Shown here one piece after another: positions 12,354-21,995 of a DNA stretch of 64,000 nt. Origin of the DNA: Arcuatula senhousia (lineage: Eukaryota > Mollusca > Bivalvia > Mytilida > Mytilidae); the NCBI GenBank assembly GCA_963971305.1, contig OZ020303.1:36816106-36880105 (forward strand). Reading direction: 5' to 3'. The position numbers and the translations under genes were made by a program. Within the stretch, counting starts at the first letter, position 1; each line of letters starts with the position of its first letter. Below the pieces are notes generated by a model. That model searched no databases and was not told the DNA's origin. It saw only the letters and a program-made list of their open reading frames with translations.

Positions 12354-12500
12354 CCGCAGCAGCAGCAGCAGCAGTAGCAGCAGCAGCCCCAATATCCCCC
12401 CATTTGCCTCCTCCCTCCCCATTTTACCTATTTTACCCCCCTAAAACACCCATTTTTACCCCATTTTACCAATTTTCACCCCAAGATCAACTTTAAAAAG
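12354..12500. repeat. CAG microsatellite and CCCATTTTACC-rich tract
   Basis: An interrupted (CAG)n run lies at about 12356-12387. A C-rich tract with repeated CCCATTTTACC-like words follows, up to about 12482. No coding role was seen. Confidence 0.7.
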
Positions 12501-12529
12501 AAACATGATAAAAACTTGACATGAAACAA

Positions 12530-12985
12530 AATCCGATGACGGAAAAACGTCAAACTTATAAAATCTTACCGTTCAGAAAATCTGTTGATGAAAAAGCCAA
12601 AAAACTATCAAAACAAATTTACAAAATCTTACCCTTAAGAAAATATGTTGACGAAAAAACATCAAACTATGAAAACAAACTTATAAAATCTTACCGTTCA
12701 GAAAATCTGTTGATGAAAAAACCAAAAAACTATCAAAACAAACTTACAAAATCTTACCCTTAAGAAAATATGTTGACGAAAAAACATCAAACTATGAAAA
12801 CAAACTTATAAAATCTTACCGTTCAGAAAATCTGTTGATGAAAAAAACCAACAAACTATCAAAACAAACTTACAAAATCTCACCGTTAAGAAAATATGTT
12901 GACGAAAAAACATCAAACTATGAAAACAAACTTACAAAATCTTACCGTTAGGAAAATCTGTTGACAAAAAAAAAAACAGCAAACA
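12530..12985. repeat. Tandem array, about 62.5-bp units in alternating A/B types
   Basis: The word TGTTGA(T/C) plus its surroundings begins at 12583, 12646, 12708, 12771, 12833, 12897 and 12959, a steady 62-64-bp period. Odd units carry TCTGTTGATG, even units TATGTTGACG, so the higher-order unit is a dimer of about 125 bp. A reading frame of 80 codons runs through it because the period is nearly a multiple of three; this is probably fortuitous. It lies between the two genes of the PolB element. Confidence 0.85.
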
Positions 12986-13055
12986 CAAAAAAAAAAATTA
13001 AAGAACCGATTCCAACAAAAAAAAGCAATTCTTTCAAAATATTAAAATCAAATGC

Positions 13056-13105
13056 AAACCAGTTCTAACTGGTTTGATCCAGAAGTCACGTGTCATGATC
13101 ACGTG
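13056..13105. other. Hairpin and paired CACGTG sites
   Basis: AAACCAGTT-CT-AACTGGTTT (13056-13075) is a perfect 9-bp stem. Two CACGTG palindromes follow at 13087-13092 and 13100-13105. The cluster sits about 40 bases upstream of the shared motif of the polymerase gene; a regulatory role is only a guess. Confidence 0.4.
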
Positions 13106-13146
13106 GTACAATCTATAATACAGGTAAACAATTTGAAATGAAATCA

Positions 13147-13169
13147 TTTTACGATTAGACACCAAAGAG
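13147..13169 (+). promoter_or_regulatory. Shared upstream motif, copy 2 (polymerase gene of PolB element)
   Basis: TTTTACGATTAGACACC followed by AAAGAG repeats the motif at 11684-11705. It lies 231 bases upstream of the likely polymerase start codon at 13400, with a short tandem repeat between. Confidence 0.55.
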
Positions 13170-13226
13170 TTCAGACGTGTTTTAACAAAGAGAGAAAAGG
13201 TATGACGCATACATATCCAAATTAAC

Positions 13227-13372
13227 TTTGAAAGGCATACTACTAAAAGAGGAGGAAACAATAGACAGTATATAATTTGAAAGGCATACTACTAAAAGAG
13301 GAGGAAACAATAGACATTATACTGTATAATTTGAAAGGCGTACAATTAAAAGAGAAGGAATCAATAGACACC
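13227..13372 (+). repeat. Three-copy tandem repeat of about 50 bp in the polymerase leader
   Basis: Copies starting TTTGAAAGGC begin at 13227, 13276 and 13330 and share ACTAAAAGAGGAGGAAACAA-like cores. The last two are in frame with the polymerase N-terminus (LKGxxLKExExID), so they may be leader or an N-terminal extension. Confidence 0.8.
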
Positions 13373-13399
13373 ATATACTTACCTGTGATCTTTTTTCAG

Positions 13400-16300
13400 A
13401 TGCCTAAGCAATTTACCTGCAACCAATGTGAAGCCAGCTTTGAGAGAATGAGTCAGCTCTATCGTCATAGACGATTGACCGAGAGACTTACTCGTGTACT
13501 AGATGCGACAAGACCTTTACGAGTCCGGTGAATCTACAAACCCATATGGTTCGTATCAATAGGGTTACGAATGTACTAAATGTAACCAGGCATTTGCCAC
13601 CAACGCCATTTAGAGTTTCACCAGCAAAGACATGGACAAAGAGGAGCAGGTCAGCCGTTCCATATGGATGATCCGAAATCCTATTACACCATCAAACGGC
13701 AGGATAAGAAAAGAATACTCAAGTTTGGAACTTCGAGAAGTCATTATACCGTCACCTTTAAGGAATTTGAAGTCACGGACCTGCCTTCCATTATGAGAAC
13801 ACTACATCAGCTATTCGACTCCATCCTGCAAACTATCGGCAAAAATATGAAAGAACAGGACCTCGTTAAACTAACAATTGAAACCAACTCCCTTGACTTC
13901 CCGATTACCTTTCCCATATTACAACTCAAGGAGCTGACTACGGAACTACTACTAAAGGAAATAGAGAGAGTATTACAATCTCATGAAGAGTTTGTATTGG
14001 ATGAAAGTTTAGAACTAGATGTTCTCCACGTATCTATACCCGAAGGAAGCGGGCGGAAACGGTGCAATTACGTCGATATTGGAAGACTGCTTAAAGACAA
14101 ACAAAGTATCATCAGGATACAGAACCGAGACCAATTATGCTGCGCTAGGGCAATTGTTACAGCAAAAGCAAGGATCGATAACCATCCTCAATGGAATTCC
14201 ATTCGTCAAGGAAGACGCATACAGGAATACTTGGCCCTACAACTCCACGAAGAAGCCAATGTACCAAAAGGACCCTGCGGCATCGAGGAACTGAAACAAT
14301 TCCAAGCCGTACTGCCGGAATACCAAATCACCGTTTTCTCCAAAGACTTTTTCAAAGGAATCATCTACGAAGGTCCGGAAACTGATAAGAAAATTTACCT
14401 CTACCACCACGACGACGATTACGATGTCATCACCACTATAACAGGATTCTTGACCAGGGCCTATTTACTGCAACAAGTGTATAAAGGGATATAATACCAA
14501 GGAAACACATGCATGCAACAACCCATGCATCCTTTGTAAGAAGATACACGAGCCCTGTGAAGACAACTGGATCAACTGTAGCCAATATGATAGAAACTTT
14601 AGGGGAAAAGAGTGCTTCCAACTCCATTTGGAGCAAACAAAGAAGGGCAACTCAACATAAAAATGGTACTACAAGTGTAAAGACTGTGGCCACACTGTCA
14701 ACATGGAGAAAAGGGAAACAGACCATGAGTGTGGCGAGGTGTACTGTCCATCCTGTAAACAGTACTGCGATCCAAACCACCAATAATACACGATGCCTAA
14801 AGTGATCAAAGAACCTCCCGAAGAGCAAACTTACATCTTCTTTGATTTTGAATGCACACAAGACGACCTCGTAGAATGCGAAATGGGATACCAACCGGAT
14901 TCAAATGGAACTTGTTTACATTGCAAAGCCAGTACCTGCAGAGCTATGGAACACCGACCTAACTTATGGGTGGTCCATAAGGTGTGCACCGAATGCATGG
15001 AGGAGGAAGTTACTGAAGAGAGTACCTGCGAGATCTGTGGACAGATTCAACTCATTTTAAGGGGACACAACGCCAACAACGACTTTTGCAACTGGCTATT
15101 TTCCGGAAACAACAACAACTCCACCGTTATTTCCCACAACTTTAAAGGATATGACTCTATCCCCGTTCTGCAATACCTGTTTTGTTGTGGAATTCAGCCC
15201 AAGATAATCCCCAACGGTGCCAAGAACATGTCTGTAACGATTCCAAACTGCAGCATACGGATGATAGATTCCCGAAAATGTTTGGATTTGACGAACTCCA
15301 CAAAGGATACTTCCCACACCTTTTTAATAGAAAGGAAAACCAGAACACCCGATTAGAAACTCTTCCAGAGATTCGTTACTAGAACCCCGATGGAATGAAG
15401 GCGGAAGACCGAATAACATTCATGAAATGGTACCAAGACCACAGAAACGAGCCTTTAGACGTCCAAGAGGAACTCTTGAAGTACTGCATCACTGACGTAG
15501 ACATACTGAGAAAAGCCTGTTTAACCTTCCGACAACTGTTCATGGACACTTTAGAGGGTACTCCAATCGACCCCTTCCAAAACAGTATCACCATTGCCTC
15601 TGCCTGCAATCTGGTCTTTCGATCCAAGTTTCTACGGTGGAATACTATTGTGCTCATCCCGGCGCAAGGCTATCGACCAGAACACAAGCACTCTATTAAA
15701 GCTATGAAGTGGTTAAAATATATATCAGCAAAGAAAGATTTAAGAATTCAACACGCTCAAAACGGAGGAGAGAAACAGATTGGTCCCTACAGGGTAGATG
15801 GATACCACGATGGAACCGTGTATGAATTTCACGGCTGTTACTGGCACGGGTGTCCAAGATGTTACCCAAGAGAGACTACCAATACCGTCAATAACATGTC
15901 CATGTACGATCTTCAACAACGGACCTTAGAGAAGAAAACTTATCTGCAGCAAGAGGGATATGACTATATAGAGAAATGGGAATGTGACTTTGAGAGAGAG
16001 CTGAAAAATGATACGACATTTGGCGACTTTGTCAACTACTTAGAGATGATTCCAGTCTTAGAACCACGAGAAGCCTTTTATGGTGGACGAACAGAGGCCT
16101 TCACTCTGTACAAAGAGGCGGAAGAAAACAGTATCAACTACTATGATACTATCACTCTATCCATTTGTAAACAAGACCGGAAAAGTACCCAAAGGACATC
16201 CCATCATCATCACAGAAAACTTTAAGGACATCCACGAGTACGAAGGATTGGTGAAATGTAAAGTACTACCACCCAGAAACCTATACATCCCCGTCTTACC

Positions 16301-17415
16301 AACCAAGATCAACAACAAACTGATGTTCCCACTGTGTCGTACCTGTACGGAAACCTACCAACAAGAACCTTGTAACCATACTGAAAAAGATAGAGCTATA
16401 ACGGGAACTTGGGTAACTGATGAACTGAAGAAGGCCTTGGAAAAGGGATATTCCATCTTAAACATCTACGAAGTATGGCATTTCGAAGAGGTAGAACAGT
16501 ACGATCCCGGAAGGAAGTCTGGAGGACTCTTCACTGACTACATCAATACATTCTTGAAAATGAAACAAGAAGCAAGTGGATGGCCAGAGTGGTGTCATTC
16601 GGAAGAGGCTAAACAACAATACATCAAGGACTACGAGGAAAAGGAAGGGATACAGTTAGACTATGACAAGATAGAAAAGAACCTCGGCATCAGGTCTTTA
16701 GCCAAACTGATGTTGAACAGTTTTTGGGGAAAATTCGGACAAAGAAACAACATGCAACAGACTGCCTACATTACAGAACAAAAGAAATACTTTGACATGT
16801 TAACAAGCGATAAAATTGAAGTCACTGGGATCCAGTTTGTTAACGATGAAATGGTGGAATTACGATGGAAATATAAAGAAGAATTCATCGAAACTCAAAA
16901 GAAAACGAATGTCGTCATAGCCGCCTACACTACAGCTGTATTCATATCTGGAGAATTTGGGACCAAGAACACTGTACTGCGACACGGAGTCCATCGTATT
17001 TACATCGAAACCAGGAGAATGGCCTAATCTGGGAGACTACTTAGGGAATTTAACAGATGAAGTACCCGGAAATACTATTACGGAGTTTGTAACGGGAGGA
17101 CCAAAGAACTATGCATACCAACTATCCATTCCCGAGAAGGGAGGAAACAGAACTATGTGCAAAGTTCGTGGAATAACATTGAACTATAAGAATGCTTTGG
17201 ACATCAACTTCGACACCATCAAGGAGATGGTCACCGTTAACAGAAACGATATCAGGACAGTGAGAGACGATTATAAGATCCAAAGAAGCCACCAGAAACT
17301 GTTAACCGTCACACAGGAAAAGGACTATAAAATTGTGTTTGATAAAAGAGTGATCATGAACGATTTAACCACTAGACCCTATGGATTTGTAAAATGTTGT
17401 AATATAGAATGTTAA
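13400..17415 (+). pseudogene. Protein-primed family-B DNA polymerase (Polinton/Maverick or adintovirus-like), decayed
   Basis: The intact protein would replicate the element from a protein primer. Order along the strand: three C2H2 fingers (13400-13640, each now in a different frame); an N-terminal region with LCCARAIVTAKAR (about 14137-14175); a Cys-rich zinc region (14505-14790); the 3'-5' exonuclease with Exo I DFE (14844-14852), Exo II HNFKGYD (15135-15155) and Exo III YCITD (15482-15496). Next come a Vsr-endonuclease-like patch FHGCYWHGC (15827-15853), motif A with SLYP (16145-16163), motif B KLMLNSFWGKFG (16704-16739) and motif C CDTES (16978-16992), where families usually have DTDS. 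In-frame stops lie at 13611, 14658, 14784 and 15380. The frame changes at about 13.49, 13.56, 13.61, 14.50, 15.27, 16.15 and 16.95 kb. The gene looks more GC-rich than its surroundings. No integrase, ATPase, protease or capsid gene is visible nearby. Confidence 0.9.
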
Positions 17416-17419
17416 TAAA
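17414..17419 (+). terminator. AATAAA poly(A) signal overlapping the polymerase stop
   Basis: The TAA stop at 17413-17415 overlaps AATAAA at 17414-17419, leaving essentially no 3' UTR before the signal. Confidence 0.6.
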
Positions 17420-17796
17420 AGTTGTACCCTATTTCGAGTTTTTATTGAAAACTTAAAGATAAGAGCTATCAATGCAATAACAAAGACAAAACAAAAGAGC
17501 CCCTAAAGGGCGAACCAAACAAAAAACGAAAAGAAGAACCAATTAGAGTTGAGCCATACATGAACAAAACAAGCTCAAACGACGAAAAAACAAAACAAAA
17601 TGAGGAGGAGGAGGAGGATGCGGAGGGGGAGGAAGAGTAAAGCCACAAAGATACCAACTACAACACAATAGTACGTAAAGGGCAAATGCCCATCAAGGAC
17701 GAAAAAAAGAGAAGAGGTCAATACGGAATAAGCCACACAAGAGGATGAATTACAACACAAGGAGCCCATAAAGGGTGAAACTAACAAAACAAATGG
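17420..17796. other. Purine-rich non-coding tract with recurrent small hairpins
   Basis: Related hairpin words recur at about 17500 (GCCCCTAAAGGGC), 17678 (AAAGGGCAAATGCCC) and 17762 (GAGCCCATAAAGGG). A GAG-rich tract lies at 17600-17637. The antisense frames here are Ser/Leu low-complexity and are not credible genes. It could be the tail of the PolB element; its terminal repeat was not found. Confidence 0.5.
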
Positions 17797-17925
17797 TTAG
17801 TGTTAGGGTTAGGATTATGGGTTATAGATTAGGGTAAGGGTAAGGATTAGGGTTAGGGTAAGGATTAGAGTTATGATTAGGATAAGATTTAAGATTAAAG
17901 AGTAAGGGTTACAGTAAGTAACCTA
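17797..17925 (+). repeat. Degenerate interstitial telomere-like (TTAGGG) repeats
   Basis: About 125 bases are made mostly of TTAGGG, TTAGGA, TAAGGG and related variants. TTAGGG is the common metazoan telomere unit. The array is short and degenerate, and ordinary sequence continues on both sides, so it is internal, not a chromosome end. Confidence 0.8.
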
Positions 17926-18372
17926 GGGGAAGAACATAAATGGGGCGAAACAAAAGGGATGAACTGACAAAAGGGGTAAAAGAAAGGAACCATTCACCGT
18001 TCCGCATGACTGCACAAGACTCGACTGTGGGCGATCTAGGGTGGGTCTCTCCGTGCCATAAAAACTACGATTTAACATGAAGCCTATGGGAATGAACTCG
18101 GGGTCATCGGGGTCAAAGTGGTCTAGAGTGACCCAGTATACTACTCTTACAATCCAAATATTCTTTAATTTTACATCCCAGCTCCTTTGTTCTAACAGGG
18201 GTGATCTGGGCCGGATCATCCCTCGGAATACCCTGTTCTACTTTTTCAACTCTATTGTTCCTTTTCTTTTGTTTTTCAAAGCAGGTTTTTTGAGAAATGT
18301 TCACTAAGTTGAATATAGGAAAATTATAAAATCAAATGTTGGTTTTTTTTTTGACAATTGAAAAATAACACA
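17926..18372. other. Non-coding stretch, nothing recognised
   Basis: Moderately GC-rich sequence (18000-18230) without a recognisable protein in any frame. GGTCATCGGGGTC-like words occur near 18103. Confidence 0.4.
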
Positions 18373-18429
18373 GTTTCCACCGGGGTTTGAACGAGGAAGT
18401 ACACATTGATATCCACTAGAATACGAAAC
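18373..18429 (-). tRNA. tRNA-Val-like relic or SINE head
   Basis: Read on the minus strand, GTTTCGTATTCTAGTGG opens the segment and GGTGGAAAC closes it. It has an A-box-like TCTAGTGGATATC and a B box GTTCAAACC, with GTTTC/GGAAAC able to pair as an acceptor stem. It is only 57 nt, about 16 short of a tRNA, with the anticodon region reduced. A working tRNA is unlikely; it is a pseudogene or a piece of a tRNA-derived SINE. Confidence 0.55.
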
Positions 18430-20475
18430 CGATGGAAAATCTATGCTAAAAAAATTGTACATAAAGTATATTAAAGGGGCTCAATAAGGATCTATACTAC
18501 TAAAATAACGGAGCGTTTTTTATTAGCCGGGTTGCAGCCTAAACAACAAATGTTACGACTAAGCTTCATATATAAAAAATAAGGGATGGTTGTGCCCTTT
18601 GAAAATTTCATTAGCACATATGCAATTGTGTCTGCAGTTTGCTAATTAACTTAATCAATTGATCCGGAAACCCTATAACCGTCATCGTTCCGAACTACAC
18701 CTATGAACAAGTTTCTGGTGGTCATACTAAAAAGCGCTAGGAAGCGCTCGAGCGGATATTTGGCTCCCAAGACTAAACACTGTTTGAAATTATTTCAAAT
18801 TAATTAGAAGCTTACAAAAATTCGTAATTAGGCTCAACGATGTCAATAAATTGACAAAATTGCGTAGCGATTGATTGAAACTTTGATTATATGCCATTGG
18901 ATAAAAGGTGGGGTAACAAACAATAAAAGATGATAAACCAAAAACTAATTTAGAGTAAAATAATATCGTAGAACCTTTAATTTGCGATTAGCACAACCAC
19001 GTACAGTAAGGTCATGCATATGCAATGTTTTTATTGAGTGGTCTATTTATAAAGCAACACAACGATTGATTTTTTCGCGAATTCGAGGGTTTTTCCTAGT
19101 ACTCTATAATATATATTATAAAAATGTTTTCTGTTTGATTCTAAATGCACAGAATGTATTCTAATGTTTGTATTTAAATTTTACATGACATATTTTGAAG
19201 GCTGGTATGTAAAATAATTATTACATTCGGACTTGGTGTGTCAGTAAGATCACCCCTTAATGACACATTGCGTCCTCATGTAATAACTATTACAGTATCT
19301 TGAGAAACCTCACATAATAAATTGATATCAATTATTTAATGTAGGGACGCAATTATTGCAATGTTTTATAAATAGTTTTCAAGTTTTTATTTAAATGAGT
19401 TTAGTTACGTAATAGTTAAACCATGAGGTAAAGGTGTTTCTGGATAAGAAACCCCGAGAACCGGAGGTCCGAGTGGGTTTCTTATCCAGAAATAGCGTAT
19501 ACCGAATTGTATAACTAACTTACACCCCAGTAAACTTAGAAAAAAACTAGATTACAAATTTTTGGATAGAAAGTAGTAAAATGTGGCTTTAATTATAAAT
19601 TGAGTTAGTAAACATATTTCTGATTTTTTTTATCCCCACACAGGGGCCTCTTTAATTCAAGATATTAAACAACTGAGATGATTTTAGGATTAAAATATAT
19701 TAATCAACTTGTTAAACAGATTAATTACTTTAATTACTTTACAAATAACGAATGATTTTATATCATGCTAATTAAAACAGTGAATACTTCTAAACTGAAT
19801 ATCTTTAAAATTCATTCAGTTTGTATATGACCATCAAGGAAGACGGGTGTGCTTTTGGCTGCTGTTCCTTTCAATATCATAACCATTTGGGTGCAGGTTA
19901 TTTTAGTGGAGGAAATTGCCTATTTGAAGAAAATTTATTTCATTTTAATTTGATATTTTGATTTGCAATACGATGTCCCTTTGCATGGGATACCATTAAG
20001 AGTCTTTCTCTCATCTACTTCCTGTTTGCCGACTCAATTAATTTTTTGCATAAATGGTCAATTATGGACAATTTTCTTAAAAGTTTTCTCAGCGTATTCT
20101 TGTTACATCCTTTTGATATTTGGTAATCAGCATGGGTCCCATGCCATTAAATTAATTTCAGGTCTATTGTCTACCTACTTCCTGTTTAACGATATCCTGC
20201 CATTTCTATCTTTGACCCATTTTGTTGCCCCATCTACAAAAGTATTGGGGCATATAGTCGTCGGATACGTTTGTCTGTCCGTCCGTTTGTTCGTCCGCCT
20301 CTCATGTTGCGAAATATGGGCTTTATGTCTATTTTAACATATTCAAAATCTTGCTTTTCTTTTGTTTTTGTATGTTTTAATATATTTTCCTACTTTTAAA
20401 TTAGAATTGATTATAAACCTTATAAAGTGAACTGTTTTCTTTTCCTTCTCAGATGCCCTGGACTGGCTATTACAA
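18430..20475. other. Non-coding stretch with inverted repeats
   Basis: No gene was seen. Structures: an imperfect inverted repeat of about 36-bp arms at about 19205-19300, and a perfect 18-bp inverted repeat at 19437-19492. At 19980-20200 a unit ending ATCTACTTCCTGTTT-like is duplicated. A GTCCGTCC-rich tract lies at about 20270-20305 and resembles the termini of mollusc repeats. Confidence 0.5.
19437..19492. repeat. Perfect 18-bp hairpin with 20-nt loop
   Basis: TTTCTGGATAAGAAACCC (19437-19454) is the exact reverse complement of 19475-19492. The loop contains CCGGAGGTCC. The mechanism is unknown. Confidence 0.85.
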
Positions 20476-20622
20476 AAGTTTCTTTGTGTGAGAAGCTCTT
20501 TTGTTCTATGAACATGAGGTGTGTTCACAAGCGCAAAAGCAGGGGTATCTGGAAACCCCTGTTTTTGCCATTGGGAGCTTATTGTTCTTAGAACAAAAGA
20601 GTAATTCACACAAAGAAAGTTT
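20476..20622. repeat. Nested palindrome (hairpin inside inverted repeat)
   Basis: The outer arms 20476-20513 and 20584-20622 are inverted copies (TTTCTTTGTGTGA...CTCTTTTGTTCT) with a few mismatches. Inside them, 20533-20546 and 20555-20568 form a second stem (GCAAAAGCAGGGGT) with one mismatch. It might be a foldback element. It lies 160 bases upstream of the C1q exon, within its intron or promoter side. Confidence 0.85.
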
Positions 20623-20708
20623 CTGAAAATGAAAGTTCGACTTTAAACAAAAGAACTGGGGTGTAAGAAAATGAAAGTTCGACTTTAAACAATAGAACTG
20701 GGTGTAAA
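20623..20708 (+). repeat. Two-copy tandem duplication of about 45 bp
   Basis: GAAAATGAAAGTTCGACTTT...GAACTGGG occurs twice back to back, starting at about 20624 and 20668. The second copy has a few changes. Confidence 0.8.
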
Positions 20709-20782
20709 TGATTATATATTGTTTGGTGTCCATATAAGCTTATAAGCTTTCACAATAACCCCAATCCATTCTTCGTTTTCAG

Positions 20783-21114
20783 ATAAAAGGGTTGTCGGAT
20801 TTCATGCAACCATGAGCAGAGATGTGCTGTTGGGTTATGCTCAAACTGTTGTCTTCGACAGGATAATTTCAAATAACGGTTTTTCAACGTCATTTTTGTC
20901 CCACTGGGATGGAGAATTGCATTTACAAAGAACAAGGAATAACGTTGAAATATCTCGAGGATACGGGTCATGGAGTGGTTTTGAAACAGGGAGCTTTAGC
21001 GCTGTGGTTTACTTGAGGAGAGGAGATTGGGTACAAGAACGCCATCTGCCTGGAGTCGGCACACACAGAATACAAGGGGAACGGAGTTACTTTTCTGGCT
21101 TCCTAATAAAATAG
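20783..21114 (+). CDS. C1q-domain protein, terminal exon (partial gene)
   Basis: C1q-domain proteins are secreted lectin-like recognition proteins, greatly expanded in bivalves. The exon follows a good acceptor (pyrimidine tract ending TTTTCAG, AG at 20781-20782) and starts with the last two bases of a codon, so the intron is phase 1. The frame gives VGFHATMSRD, then LGYAQTVVFDRIISNNG (the first C1q strands). It ends GSFSAVVYLRRGDWV...SYFSGFLIK, the typical C1q C-terminus, with stop TAG at 21112-21114. It is about 109 codons against the usual 125-135: the middle segment with the GxFxxPxxGxYxF strand is missing or unrecognisable, so this may be an in-frame deletion or a pseudogene. No signal-peptide exon was found upstream on this strand. 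AATAAA occurs at about 21104, just before the stop. Confidence 0.75.
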
Positions 21115-21995
21115 ACCATGCTGTTTTAGCTTTCATGAACAAAAGTTATTCATTTTGTATTTTGGGGGATTTTATAACATTTCGTACAATGTATTTAAAC
21201 AATGAAGATCGATATTTTATTATAAACATAAAAATGCGTGGAGTTGTGACAAACAATATGGGGGGTCACAGCCTGGAATACTTTGGGTCCAATTGATATC
21301 CATCTGCCGTTTTTAATTAGCTTCCCTCCTTGGATAAATTGTTACAACACATCATTCTTGTGCAGTTGGATTTCATTTTCACAAAGACCTCGTTATTTTG
21401 TGTTTATATGCTGTTTGTTTCCTGACATTTTCTTTTTTGTGTTGACTGATTATGTCTTTGCCCTTTTCAGTTTTTTTTTCAATTTAAATGCCCCATTACT
21501 GTACCTCTCTGTTTAATTATATCTAATACATCGTTTAAAAAAAAGCCAAACATAACAAACACAGGATGCATGTATAGTTACTTGGATTTAGAATAAAAAT
21601 GATTATAAGAAGACAGAAAACCTCTGTTTAAACGTACATTTTGGTTTAGGCACTAGGTTAACGCTTTGATATTCAAATATCGAGAGCCTCGTTTTGGTAT
21701 CAGCCCTTTTCTTGGAAGATAGCACACGAAAATTCACGTCTTATATTCCTAAGTATTCAATTTTTTAACATTTCTCTTTTAAAGTTAAACATCGGTTTTT
21801 AAAAGTTTTTTTAAATATTTTCTTTATCCGTTTTATTACATAATAACTCATTATATTGTTAGATCCCTGCGTAAAATCGTAAAATGTCGAATTTATCTGG
21901 ATAAATTTTGCAGCATTTTTGTCACAGTTTTTTCAATTTTGAACCTTTTGTGGTTGCTTTTATTGTGGAAATGCTAAACCAAACTTTGTCTCTTG
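21115..21995. other. AT-rich non-coding stretch
   Basis: No supported feature was seen between the C1q exon and the transposase scrap. Confidence 0.4.

Noticed and set aside
12521..12763. 80-codon Lys-rich frame between the two PolB-element genes
   Set aside because: It is the tandem array of about 62.5-bp units read through; the repeat explains it.
17469..17787. Minus-strand Ser/Leu-rich frames behind the polymerase
   Set aside because: Low-complexity complement of purine-rich sequence, no recognisable domain.
17797..17925. A true chromosome end
   Set aside because: The telomere-like tract is short and degenerate, and normal sequence continues on both sides.
11400..18300. Terminal inverted repeats of a complete Polinton around the polymerase
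   Set aside because: I compared the flanks by eye and found no long inverted repeats or target duplication, so boundaries are left open.
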